Positions 1-8,457 of a DNA stretch of 46,832 bases are shown in pieces. Under the pieces are notes generated by a model. It searched no databases. It was not told the origin of the DNA and saw only the letters and a program-made list of their open reading frames with translations. Source of the stretch: Nitrospira sp. Lineage in GTDB: Bacteria; Nitrospirota; Nitrospiria; Nitrospirales; Nitrospiraceae. The translations under genes and the position numbers were made by a program. The stretch is taken from positions 4,245 through 51,076 of the forward strand of contig JARFPM010000048.1 in assembly GCA_030444405.1 (NCBI GenBank), read 5' to 3'. Positions within the stretch are counted from its first letter, which is position 1; every line of letters starts with the position of its first letter.

Positions 1-20
1 CATTCAACTTAAGGAACCCC

Positions 21-3000
21 ATGCCTGAAATTCCCCGCTCCGAACGCAAGACGCAGAACCGCGTCATCGCGCTGTTCACCGAGAAGGCCAGGCCCGATTG
101 CCTCGGCTACCACTACCTCGGCGAGTGGACCAAGCGGGAAAACAATCGTTGCATCGAAGCGGATCTGCTCCGTGCAAATTTGAAGGCACGCGGCTATTCC
201 GAGGCGCACATTTCCGCTGCCCTTCAGAGGCTGATGGCCGCAGCGGACGCCACCGGCATCACACTCTATCAGGCCAATCTGCGGACATACCAACTGCTGC
301 GCTACGGCGTGTCCGTACAGATCGCCGCCGGAAAGCCGAACGATCAAGTGCATCTGGTGGATTGGGAGCACCCGGAGAACAACGACTTCGCCCTCGCCGA
401 GGAAGTGACCTTGCGCGGCGGCTACGAGCGTCGGCCCGACCTGGTGCTGTACCTGAACGGCATCGCCGTTGGCATTATCGAGCTGAAGCGGAGTTCAGTC
501 GAGATCGCGGATGGCGTGCGTCAGCTCATCACCAACCAAGAAGAAATCTTTAACAAGGGCTTCTTCCCAACGGTGCAACTGGTGTTCGCGGGGAGCGATT
601 CGCAGGGGCTGCGCTACGGTACTGTCACCACCCGGGAGGAATTCTTCGTCGAATGGAAGTCGGCTGGTACCGCAACGCTGCCACCGGGCGCTCTCCTGGA
701 TCAACCACTGGCCGAGATGTGCGAGAAGTCCAGGCTGCTCAACTTGATCCGCAATTTCATCATCTTCGATAGCGGCATCAAGAAAGTGCCGCGCCCGCAT
801 CAATTCGCTGGCGTCAAGGCGGCGCAGGAACGGATTCGCAAACGTGAGGGCGGCGTCATTTGGCACACCCAGGGTAGCGGCAAGAGCATCCTCATGGTGC
901 TGCTCGCCAAGTGGCTGTTGGAACACGATTCCGAAGCTCGCATCCTCATTGTCACCGACCGCGACGAACTGGACAAGCAGATCGAGGGCGTGATGAAGAA
1001 CGCCGGCGTCATCGGCGAAGACTCGCCATCGCCCCGCATTCAGAGCCGAGCGGAGTTCGTAGCCAAGCTGGGCGCCCCCTCGCCCCGGCTGCTGTGCGCG
1101 CTGATCCACAAGTTCGATCCCGCCGACCTCGAAGGTCCGCCGCCACACGTTCATGGCCGGTTCTATGTCTTCGTGGATGAATGCCACCGCACCCAGGGCG
1201 GCGACATGAACCGCCAGATGAAACGTTGGCTGGAGCATGCCATCTTCATCGGCTTCACCGGCACACCGCTGCTGAAGAAGGATGCGGCCAAGTTGAGAAC
1301 CCGCGACATCTTCGGCACCTACATCCACACCTATAAGTTCCATGAAGGGGTAGCGGATGGCGTCATCCTCGATTTGAAATATGAGGCCCGCGACGTGCCG
1401 CAACGCATCACCTCGCCCCAGGCCATCGAGGCGTATTTCGAACAAAAGACAAAGACGCTGAACAATTTTCAGAAGGCCATCATCCGCAAGCGATGGGCGA
1501 CGATGGAGGAGCTGATGAGCGCCGAGGAGCGCAAGGCCCGCATCGCCGCCAGCATCATCCACGATTTCGACACGAAACCGCGCCTGAACAATGAACGGGG
1601 CACAGCCCTTCTCGTGGCCGCGAGCATCTACGATGCCTGCCACTACTACCGCATCTTCCACAGCAAGCCGTTTGGCCAATACTGCGGCATTATCACATCC
1701 TTCGAACCGAACGCGACGGCGATCTCGAAGGAGCCTGCGAACAGCGACGAACGCTACAAGTTCGATACTTACACGAAGCACGTTCTCAAGAGCGGACAGA
1801 CGACGAAAACCTACGAGGATGAAGCCAAGCGCCGCTTCATCAAAGAGCCGGCGAATATGAAGCTCCTGATTGTCGTGAGCAAACTCCTGACCGGCTTCGA
1901 CGCACCGAGCTGCACCTATATCTACCTGGATAACGAACTGCACGACCACAACCTCTTCCAAGCCATCTGCCGCACGAATCGACTGGACGGTGACGACAAG
2001 GACTACGGATACATCGTGGACTTCAAAGAGCTGTTCAAGGACGTGCAGGAGGCCATCGCCGTCTATAGCTCCGACGAGCTGGACATTGATCAGGGCAACG
2101 GCGGCACCAACAACGTCGAGCTGAAGGACTGGCTGAAGGAAGGAAAGAAACAACTTGATGCCGCCCGCGAGGCGCTGCGCTACCTGTGCGACCCGGTGCC
2201 GCTCCCTCGCGAAGTCGAGCAGTTCCTCCGCTACTTCTGCGGTGACGCGGCCAATCCTCACGCATTGGCGGATACGGAGCCGTTGCGCATTGCCTTCTAC
2301 AAATCCGTCGCCACGTTCGTACGCGCCTACGCCGACATCGCCCAGAACCTCCCCGAGGCTGGATACTCCGATTCCGAGGCCGCAGCGTTGCAGAAGGAAG
2401 TTGAGTTCTACGGCGAGACCCGCAGCGCCATCAAAAAGCACTCAGGCGAGGAGTTGGACATCAAGCCCTACGAGGCTGATATGCGGCATCTGCTTAACAC
2501 CTATGTGCAAGCCGACCCGGCGACGGACATGGGCAACCTCCATTCGCTGTCGCTCACGGAACTGATCGTCGAAACCGGCATCCACGACGCCATCGCCCGC
2601 AAGCTGAACGAGAAGGAGAAGCTCTCCAAGAACGCCATCGCGGAAGGTATCATCAACAATCTTCGCAAGACCATCATCCGTGACCAGCTCACCGACCCGA
2701 GGTTTTACGCTGAGATGTCGAAGCTGCTGGGCGATCTGATCAAGCAGAGCCGTGCAGATGCGGCGGCTTACGCGGAGTTCCTTCGAAAAGCGGAAGCCCT
2801 GGCCAAGCGACTGGTGGCGAAGCAACCGGACGAGGACGTTCCCGCGATGCTTCACGGTAACCGGGAGGCCATCGTCATCTTTCGCAACCTGCCTCAGATC
2901 CTCGCGGCTGGTCAGGGCGCTGCCGATGTCGCCGCTGAATCTCAAGCCGAATATGGGAGCAGGCTGGCAAGGCTGGCGCTGGAGATTGATCGTGTCATGC

Positions 3001-3143
3001 GGGAGCAGGCGCCGGCGGGTTGGAAGGGCGACCATGCGCGTGAAGCTCAGGTGGTCAATGCGCTGTTCCCATTGCTCAACCGCAATCGTGAGGCCACGCG
3101 GGCACTCTTTGAACTGGTCAAGAACCAACCGGGGTACGGATGA
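21..3143 (+). CDS. hsdR: Type I restriction enzyme, R (HsdR) subunit
   Basis: ATP-dependent translocase/endonuclease subunit of a type I restriction-modification complex, cutting DNA that lacks the host methylation pattern. The 1040-residue protein has the HsdR domain order: an N-terminal PD-(D/E)xK nuclease (RPD with D140, then ELK with E154 and K156), then SF2 helicase domains with a Walker A (TQGSGKS, about 283-289), a DECH box (386-389), TGTP (413-416) and a QAICRTNR-type motif VI, followed by a helical C-terminal part. AAGGAA lies just before ATG 21. The last 4 nt overlap the next gene (ATGA). The modification and specificity subunits would be expected upstream, outside the window. All key residues are present and the frame is intact. 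Confidence 0.95.
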   Translation: MPEIPRSERKTQNRVIALFTEKARPDCLGYHYLGEWTKRENNRCIEADLLRANLKARGYSEAHISAALQRLMAAADATGITLYQANLRTYQLLRYGVSVQIAAGKPNDQVHLVDWEHPENNDFALAEEVTLRGGYERRPDLVLYLNGIAVGIIELKRSSVEIADGVRQLITNQEEIFNKGFFPTVQLVFAGSDSQGLRYGTVTTREEFFVEWKSAGTATLPPGALLDQPLAEMCEKSRLLNLIRNFIIFDSGIKKVPRPHQFAGVKAAQERIRKREGGVIWHTQGSGKSILMVLLAKWLLEHDSEARILIVTDRDELDKQIEGVMKNAGVIGEDSPSPRIQSRAEFVAKLGAPSPRLLCALIHKFDPADLEGPPPHVHGRFYVFVDECHRTQGGDMNRQMKRWLEHAIFIGFTGTPLLKKDAAKLRTRDIFGTYIHTYKFHEGVADGVILDLKYEARDVPQRITSPQAIEAYFEQKTKTLNNFQKAIIRKRWATMEELMSAEERKARIAASIIHDFDTKPRLNNERGTALLVAASIYDACHYYRIFHSKPFGQYCGIITSFEPNATAISKEPANSDERYKFDTYTKHVLKSGQTTKTYEDEAKRRFIKEPANMKLLIVVSKLLTGFDAPSCTYIYLDNELHDHNLFQAICRTNRLDGDDKDYGYIVDFKELFKDVQEAIAVYSSDELDIDQGNGGTNNVELKDWLKEGKKQLDAAREALRYLCDPVPLPREVEQFLRYFCGDAANPHALADTEPLRIAFYKSVATFVRAYADIAQNLPEAGYSDSEAAALQKEVEFYGETRSAIKKHSGEELDIKPYEADMRHLLNTYVQADPATDMGNLHSLSLTELIVETGIHDAIARKLNEKEKLSKNAIAEGIINNLRKTIIRDQLTDPRFYAEMSKLLGDLIKQSRADAAAYAEFLRKAEALAKRLVAKQPDEDVPAMLHGNREAIVIFRNLPQILAAGQGAADVAAESQAEYGSRLARLALEIDRVMREQAPAGWKGDHAREAQVVNALFPLLNRNREATRALFELVKNQPGYG

Positions 3144-3868
3144 GCCAGACCCTACAGCTCGGCGATATCACCATCCAACTGACTCGCAAGGCGGTCAAGC
3201 ACGTGCATTTGTCCGTGCACCCGCCGAAAGGCCGTGTGAGCCTGGTTGCGCCTATCAGCACCAGGGCGGAAGTCGCTCGTGCCTATGCGATCTCCAAACT
3301 AGCGTGGATTCGAACACAGCGGGCGAAATTTTCTGAACAAGCTCGCGAAAGCCCCCGCCGGTTCATCACAGGGGAGACGCATTACCTGTGGGGACGGCGC
3401 CATCTGCTATCGGTGGAGCACCAGGAGGCAAAACCTCGCGTCAAGCTGGATCATCGGCGTATCACCCTGGTTGTAAGGCCGGGCAGCACACAGGCGGTTC
3501 GTGCGAAGGTGATGCATGAGTGGCATAAGTCCCTACTGCATCAGATCGTTCCTCGTCTGATCGCCCAGTGGGAATCACGTCTCGGGCTACGGGTAGCTGG
3601 CTATTTCCTGCAACGCATGAAGACCAAGTGGGGTGGCTGCAACCACAGGGCAGGTCACATCCGGCTGAATACGGAACTTGTGAAGAAGCCGAAAGACCTG
3701 TTGGAATACGTCATTGTCCATGAAATGATTCATCTTATCGAGCCAAGACACAGCGATCATTTCATCGCAATCCTCCAGGAGCATTATCCAACCTGGCGCG
3801 AAGCACGTCTCGAACTAAATGAATTGCCTTTGGCTGCAGAGGTCTGGGCTAGGAACAAGACGGGCTAA
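3140..3868 (+). CDS. YgjP-like (DUF45/M48-type) zinc metallopeptidase
   Basis: A 242-residue protein of the YgjP/SprT-like metal-dependent hydrolase family often found beside type I restriction genes. The zinc site is visible near the C-terminus: HEMIH (194-198), with H204 and H207 as candidate third ligands in RHSDHF. The motif KTKWGGC with a following RLN, typical of the family, lies about 30 residues before it. The start codon overlaps the hsdR stop (ATGA), so the two are translationally coupled and probably one operon. Its substrate is unknown; a role with the restriction system is suggested only by position. No signal peptide is seen, so it should be cytoplasmic. Confidence 0.85.
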   Translation: MSQTLQLGDITIQLTRKAVKHVHLSVHPPKGRVSLVAPISTRAEVARAYAISKLAWIRTQRAKFSEQARESPRRFITGETHYLWGRRHLLSVEHQEAKPRVKLDHRRITLVVRPGSTQAVRAKVMHEWHKSLLHQIVPRLIAQWESRLGLRVAGYFLQRMKTKWGGCNHRAGHIRLNTELVKKPKDLLEYVIVHEMIHLIEPRHSDHFIAILQEHYPTWREARLELNELPLAAEVWARNKTG

Positions 3869-3954
3869 TTTATTGAAATTGTCGACGACCCATGGCGACG
3901 CTGGGCTGAAGTATTCGAAGTATCCTGGCGGACTTGCGTGAAAGAGCCGAGAAG

Positions 3955-3989
3955 GAGACACCAAGGGGTCCGACGCTTTAACTCTCCCC
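3955..3989 (+). repeat. 35-nt direct repeat, copy 1
   Basis: This 35-nt stretch begins GAGACACCAAGGGGTCC and ends TTAACTCTCCCC. It matches 5099-5133 at 30 of 35 positions in the same orientation. It lies about 30 nt beyond the 3' end of the potassium-channel gene, and copy 2 lies about 60 nt beyond that gene's 5' end, so the pair brackets one gene. I do not recognise the family with certainty. Confidence 0.7.
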
Positions 3990-4019
3990 CTCGGACCAGA
4001 TTCCGTCCGCAGACTCACC

Positions 4020-5039
4020 TCAACCACGCAACAGGGCCTCCAGTCGCTGCAAGCTCTTTGGCTGGCCGAGTACGATCAGCTTATCCCCTTCCCCCAGGAC
4101 GACCTTCGGGCCCGGATTGAACTCCAAATGGCCCGAGACGCGCTTGACGGCCACCACCATCAACCCTCGATCTTCTTCGAGGCCGCATTCACAGGGAGTG
4201 CGACCATCAAACCGCGACCCCTTCCCGATCGTCAGCTCCTCCATCTGGAGATCCAGGTGCTCGCTGTGCGTGGCGAGTTCGAGAAAGTCAACGACCGCCG
4301 GCCGAATCAGGGCTTGCGCAATTTGCATCCCTCCAATGTGATAAGGGGAGATGACGCGGTTCGCTCCCGCGCGCAGCAGCTTCTGCTCCGAGCCCTCTTC
4401 GCCCCCCCGCGCGACGATGAACAGATCCTTGTTGAGGCCGCGAGCGGTCAGGACGATGTACAAATTCTCGGTGTCCGTATTCACGACCGACACCACCCCT
4501 TTGGCCCGTTCAATGCCGGCCCGGATCAGGACATCGTCCCGCGTGGCATCGCCTTCCAAGGCCATCAGACCTTCTTGTTGCACAGCCGAGATCACGTCAG
4601 GATTCTTGTCGATCACGACAAACGGCAACGGTTTCGCGCTGAGTTCTTTGCAGATCCGCTTCCCCATGCGTCCGTATCCACACACAATGTAGTGAGTCGT
4701 GATGGCTTTCATCTTTCCCTCAGTCCGATACCGCCCGAAAATAGCTCTCAGTTCCCCTTCCAACACCAGCCGGGCGATATTGCCCAAAACATAGAACAAA
4801 GTGCCGACGCCGCTGATGACCAGGACGATCGTGAAAGCCCGTCCGGTCGGTGACAGGGGATGAATTTCCTGATACCCGACCGTGGTGACGGTCGTGACCG
4901 TCATATACAAGGCGTCGAAGGCGGACCAGCCTTCGATCACGATATAGCCGAGCGTCCCCAACGCGATCACGATCACTCCAGCCATGACCGCTAGTACCAA
5001 GCGTCGCGTGGAGCCCGCCAAAACAGACGCTCCTGTCAT
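4020..5039 (-). CDS. RCK/TrkA-N potassium channel protein
   Basis: Two-helix potassium channel with cytoplasmic RCK regulatory domains, 339 residues. TM1 is about 13-35, the pore helix and selectivity filter TVGYQ lie at 53-57, and TM2 is about 68-92. The RCK_N Rossmann domain begins with a GYGRMG nucleotide-binding loop (121-126), and an RCK_C (TrkA_C) domain fills the last 80 residues. The architecture matches MthK/Kch-type channels, which pass K+ and are gated by ligands bound to the RCK ring. It is a single gene facing away from its neighbours and bracketed by a 35-nt direct repeat. No partner gene is seen, and the gating ligand cannot be read from sequence. Confidence 0.92.
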   Translation of the reverse strand: MTGASVLAGSTRRLVLAVMAGVIVIALGTLGYIVIEGWSAFDALYMTVTTVTTVGYQEIHPLSPTGRAFTIVLVISGVGTLFYVLGNIARLVLEGELRAIFGRYRTEGKMKAITTHYIVCGYGRMGKRICKELSAKPLPFVVIDKNPDVISAVQQEGLMALEGDATRDDVLIRAGIERAKGVVSVVNTDTENLYIVLTARGLNKDLFIVARGGEEGSEQKLLRAGANRVISPYHIGGMQIAQALIRPAVVDFLELATHSEHLDLQMEELTIGKGSRFDGRTPCECGLEEDRGLMVVAVKRVSGHLEFNPGPKVVLGEGDKLIVLGQPKSLQRLEALLRG

Positions 5040-5362
5040 GCGCCACGACCTTTCACTCTTTCACGATCACCCCGCAGGCGATTCGAGGTCCGCCGGGTGA
5101 GACACAAAGGGGTCCCACCTCTTAACTCTCCCCTTATGCTCTCAGGTGGCAGAAGAGGCTTGCCGTACGGTGCGCGGGATCGACGGCTCGGGCCAAACCT
5201 GTCAAGTAAGGTCACGACAACAACGCCTCCGCTCGGCCGCGCGACAACCGGTGGGGGGAGGGGCTGAAGAATGAATAGCGATCTCCGTGCTTCAGCTTCT
5301 GAATGTTCGGAGAGGGCCACGTTCCCAGATGAGTGGAGCGAACACCTGTATGGCCCCCAAAT
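5040..5362. other. Intergenic stretch, no gene seen
   Basis: About 320 nt between two minus-strand genes. It holds repeat copy 2 (5099-5133) and a 7-bp inverted repeat, GCTGAAG at 5263-5269 with CTTCAGC at 5290-5296. The start of the channel gene lies at its left end and the 3' end of the J-domain-like gene at its right. Short open frames here have no recognisable content. Confidence 0.5.
5099..5133 (+). repeat. 35-nt direct repeat, copy 2
   Basis: Second copy of the repeat at 3955-3989 (30 of 35 positions identical, same orientation), beginning GAGACACAAAGGGGTCC and ending TTAACTCTCCCC. It sits upstream of the start of the potassium-channel gene. The five differences lie at position 8 and in the middle of the unit; the ends are conserved. 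Confidence 0.7.
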
Positions 5363-6544
5363 TTAGAGCCGGCCTTGATTCGCGGCCCGGAATACCTGGA
5401 TCGCGCTGCGCACCTCGGCGAGCGCCTCCTCTGTGCGCATCCGCCTCAGCCTTGCGTCCATCTCTGCAATCATTTGGTCCATCCGCCAAGCCTCCGCCCG
5501 CCCGTCCTTTTGATCGAAAACTCGGCAGATCCCGAACGGCCCGCCCTCGGTTATGATCGGCTGATAACGGGGATGGTACGGCAACTCATCCAACTCCCAC
5601 TGGAGTTCGTCCACCTGCTCCTTGAGCACCTGGTTGTAGACGGCCAGTTTGTCGTCCGTCAGCCGCTCAAGATCGCCTTCTTCTCGCTCGATCCACGCCA
5701 GCTCAAGACGGAGGAGGCTGTGCAGATCATTGTTGCGGTAGGCGGTGGTCAGATCCTGCATCAGGGCGCTCTTGCGCTGCTTCCGCTCAGGATCAGGCTC
5801 GAGGTCAGGATGCAGCACCTTCGCGAGTTGGCGGTAGATGGTCGCGAGGCTCTTCTTCCGGATCTCTTCCGCCTGCTGCAATCGCGCCTCTTTCGCCGAG
5901 TGACGCTTCGATTTGGATTGGTCTGACCGGGTGGTCGCACCGGCCTCTTCCTCACACTTCTTTCGGACCCGCTCCGCCATCTGGGCCGTCTTGGCGGCGA
6001 AACACTCCTCGGTCGCGTTCGGCTGCAGGTCGGACAAATCAATGTCGATCCCGAATTCCCCGAAGGCCTCCTCCATGATCGAACGCGCCTCTTCGAATCC
6101 TGCTCGTTCCGCACGGTCGAAACTGACCCGATGTACCCGTTCGAAGAGCGTCCGAAGGTCGGCATCGACCAGTGAACCCTCTGTTCTCACAATGGTGTCC
6201 AACTGGTCCGCGACAATCGCCTGCAGCGCCTTCTGCTCGTTCTTGCGGAGCGGACGCGGGTTTTCGATAAATGGGGCAAGTGCGCGAAGGAGGTCCTTGC
6301 GCAAGGCGGTGAGTCTCAGTTGCCGTGGATGCAGATGTTGCGCCCAATAGGCGAGTGCCTCGTCCAGCCTCCGAGTTTCGCGAGCCAGCGCGGCCCGGAG
6401 CGTTTCAATCTTGCCCACGAGCCGGTTGAAGGTGCGCTGCACCTTGGTTAATGGGCGGTTCAGCTGGGCGCGCAGAGCGAGTTCGCCGGAAATCCCCTGC
6501 CCGGCGCACTCGTTGCCGAACAACGAAGTCTGGTTATCTGCCAT
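5363..6544 (-). CDS. J-domain-like protein of unknown function
   Basis: A 393-residue soluble protein. ATG 6544 is chosen because GGAGA lies 6 nt upstream; an in-frame start 51 nt earlier lacks this. The first half is helical and charged (likely coiled coil). A central segment resembles a DnaJ J-domain: IYRQLAKVLHPD carries an HPD tripeptide after a helix II-like stretch, followed by a helix with LTTAYRNND. The C-terminal part is again charged and helical. The HPD loop suggests it could engage an Hsp70, but the J-domain is internal and diverged and no chaperone gene is adjacent. Proteins of this kind are usually annotated only as hypothetical or molecular chaperone DnaJ-like. Confidence 0.7.
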   Translation of the reverse strand: MADNQTSLFGNECAGQGISGELALRAQLNRPLTKVQRTFNRLVGKIETLRAALARETRRLDEALAYWAQHLHPRQLRLTALRKDLLRALAPFIENPRPLRKNEQKALQAIVADQLDTIVRTEGSLVDADLRTLFERVHRVSFDRAERAGFEEARSIMEEAFGEFGIDIDLSDLQPNATEECFAAKTAQMAERVRKKCEEEAGATTRSDQSKSKRHSAKEARLQQAEEIRKKSLATIYRQLAKVLHPDLEPDPERKQRKSALMQDLTTAYRNNDLHSLLRLELAWIEREEGDLERLTDDKLAVYNQVLKEQVDELQWELDELPYHPRYQPIITEGGPFGICRVFDQKDGRAEAWRMDQMIAEMDARLRRMRTEEALAEVRSAIQVFRAANQGRL

Positions 6545-7156
6545 CGCCGTCTCCGTACAAACGGTTTCGGAGGCCTTGAGCCGACACGGGAGCATCCCTG
6601 TTCCCCCATCAGCCGTTGAACCACAAATACATCGCCTGCCATCACGCAGGCACGTCGACCATGGTGTTGAAACCGGGGTTCGCCAGGCGGTGGGTGCTCA
6701 TCTGCTCTATCAGGGCCCTTTGTGCTCACCGGGCGTCCGTCCGGATAATGTAAGGGAGCGACCGACCTTGTGTCCACCCCGAGTGCGACGAGAGAGGCAC
6801 CGATAGGCACTGACCCAGTGCCGGTCCCGACTGTGTGAAGCCTATCCGACATCAGTCTCAGGAACAGAAACAGGTCTCGGGAGTCTTTACTCCGGGTGCG
6901 ATCACAAGAAGAGCAGAATACGGGATCAGTGCGAAGACGGTGTCAGGAACGGATATCGGTGAACAACGCAACGACTTTGCAGGAGCCCGACCGTGAACTG
7001 AAGAGGGCGAGAGTCGTGTTAGGAAGAGAAAAAGCCGTCAGGGACCATAGTGGGGCAATCCCCGTCGGCTTCAAAAGCGCTCAGACGCGTGTCGCTCCAG
7101 CATACAACACTCAAATAGAGTGCGGAGTCAACGGGACCCCGCAGGGGTTCAGGTAG
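6545..7156. other. Non-coding stretch with several hairpins
   Basis: About 610 nt without a convincing gene. It contains clear short inverted repeats: GCCTGC/GCAGGC at 6634-6639 and 6646-6651, GGCACT/AGTGCC at 6806-6811 and 6817-6822, and GGAGT/ACTCC at 6880-6884 and 6889-6893. An open frame at 6896-7156 (86 codons) has an unlikely composition and no recognisable family. The density of small stems is compatible with a decayed structured RNA or mobile element, but no defining motif (for example group II domain V) was found. Confidence 0.4.
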
Positions 7157-7463
7157 CTCACGGTTCATTGGCATGGTGCGAAGCTCCGACATCCTTCATG
7201 GGTCTACAAGCTTCGTTGGCTTTCTGAGCCAACCAAACCCACTCCTATCGCCATTTGGTCTGGCGCAGTTGGGGGCACGCTGAGCCACATTGTCCTTGAT
7301 AGTTTCATGCACTATGACATACGGCCCTTTTCACCATCCTGATGCCAACCCACTCTTAAACAGATTGTCGCATGATGGTGCGTATCAGCTATGTTTTCTT
7401 CTTGGTGTCGTTGGTTTCATGGCATGGCTACTGACAAAATGGTTGGGTCGCCATGCTTCATAA
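7157..7463 (+). pseudogene. Remnant of membrane metal-dependent hydrolase (C-terminal part, frameshifted)
   Basis: Two frames together give the C-terminal part of a membrane-bound metal-dependent hydrolase-like protein. From about 7157 one frame reads through PTPIAIWSGAVGGTLSHIVL and then DSFMHYDIRPFSP before a stop near 7342. One base over, the next frame continues DANPLLNRLSHDGAYQL and then a hydrophobic helix (FLLGVVGFMAWLLTKW) to TAA 7461-7463. The join is natural for this family (SH..LDS.MH.D.RPF..F.DANPLL), so a single-base frameshift at about 7336-7341 is the simplest reading. No N-terminal half or start is visible upstream: an in-frame stop at 7154-7156 precedes it. Family assignment is from memory of the motif pattern. 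Confidence 0.65.
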
Positions 7464-7582
7464 AACTACCCTCCTGGACTTCTCCCGGGGAAGTCCCCGG
7501 CCTTCCGGGCTTCCCTCATCTCCTACCTCCCCTGTCATTGCATCTCTGCTACACTTACTCCACACTCTGTTGGGAGCGTCTA

Positions 7583-8131
7583 TTGCACCCTTCCAGTCAT
7601 CTCATTGTCTCGTGGTTGGTGGGACAGCATCTCCCGGAGCGACGGGATCGTCTTCTGGTTGCCTACGCCGGAGTCGCCCCCGATCTTGATGGGCTGTCGC
7701 TGCTGGCAGGCGTCGATGCCTACGGGCAATGGCATCATGTGCTCACGCATGGGGTCGTCGGTGCGACGCTCGTCACCATCTGTGCAACGAGCCTCGCGAA
7801 AGACCGGGTGCGCGTCGCACTGCTGGCGCTAGTGGCCTTTCACGGGCATCTGCTCTGTGACTTCTTCGGCAGCGGGTACGGGTGGGGCATCACCTATTGG
7901 TTCCCCTTCAGCAGGCACGCGTATCTGGCTCCCATCCAATGGGACTTGAACGCCTGGCCGAACGTGGCGGCCACGGCGGTGGCGTTAGCCTTGTCGGGGT
8001 GGCTGGCCCTTCGCCACGGGCACAGTGTGGCTGAAACGGTGGTTCCCCGCCGGTGGGATGCGGTGATCGTCGAGACTCTTCGGAACCGATTCGGCCGAAC
8101 GCAGCCGCTTCGCCAAGCCACAACCGAGTGA
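7583..8131 (+). CDS. Membrane-bound metal-dependent hydrolase (YdjM/DUF457-like)
   Basis: About 183 residues from TTG 7583, chosen because GGGAG lies 6 nt upstream and the protein then begins at the conserved HPSSHLIVSWL; the open frame extends upstream to 7391 with unlikely residues. Histidine/aspartate motifs of the family are present: GVAPDLDG, then QWHHVLTHG and AFHGHLLCDFFGSG, interleaved with hydrophobic helices. The family is predicted to be an inner-membrane metal-dependent hydrolase with unknown substrate. The remnant just upstream (7157-7463) belongs to a related kind of protein, so this may be an eroded tandem pair. The C-terminal tail is basic and cytoplasmic-looking. Confidence 0.75.
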   Translation: MHPSSHLIVSWLVGQHLPERRDRLLVAYAGVAPDLDGLSLLAGVDAYGQWHHVLTHGVVGATLVTICATSLAKDRVRVALLALVAFHGHLLCDFFGSGYGWGITYWFPFSRHAYLAPIQWDLNAWPNVAATAVALALSGWLALRHGHSVAETVVPRRWDAVIVETLRNRFGRTQPLRQATTE

Positions 8132-8457
8132 TTCTCTGAAATCGGCTTGTCCAGCGACCTAGGGGATGCTTCTGAAAATGTACCGGATCCATCATTGTGA
8201 AGCTCGGCCGGACCTCCGGGGGATCCCACTCTAATTGCAAGGTCGATCTATCTATTCCGACGCACTTTCGAAAAGGATAGGGTCGGATCTTGAACCGTGC
8301 AGGCTCTTCGATGATACGACGTCGCATTCAAACCAAAGCGGGCGCATCCGGCAATGGCAGCGTCGTCGAATGCACGGGCGAGGGGACGGTGGGTCTTGTG
8401 TTGTCAGGCTCTTGACGTCTCGACAGAGGGGCCCCGCTCCTGGTACCCTCTTTTGCC
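8132..8457. promoter_or_regulatory. Intergenic stretch with candidate promoter before cimA
   Basis: About 325 nt with no gene seen. Near its right end TCGACA (8420-8425), a 17-nt spacer and TACCCT (8443-8448) form a weak sigma70-like promoter only 9 nt before the cimA ATG at 8458. No Shine-Dalgarno sequence precedes that ATG, so a leaderless or nearly leaderless transcript is possible. This is an inference from spacing alone. Confidence 0.3.

Noticed and set aside
495-2441. Long antisense open frame (about 648 codons) opposite hsdR
   Set aside because: It mirrors the GC-rich codon structure of hsdR and shows no recognisable motifs; hsdR has all its catalytic residues on the other strand.
6896-7156. 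86-codon open frame with an upstream purine-rich stretch
   Set aside because: Charged, low-complexity product with no recognisable family; shares frame with the downstream remnant but a stop separates them. Kept only as part of the non-coding block.
6545-7156. Possible group II intron or other ribozyme
   Set aside because: Hairpins exist, but no domain V-like stem, no reverse transcriptase and no clear 5' GTGYG boundary could be identified.
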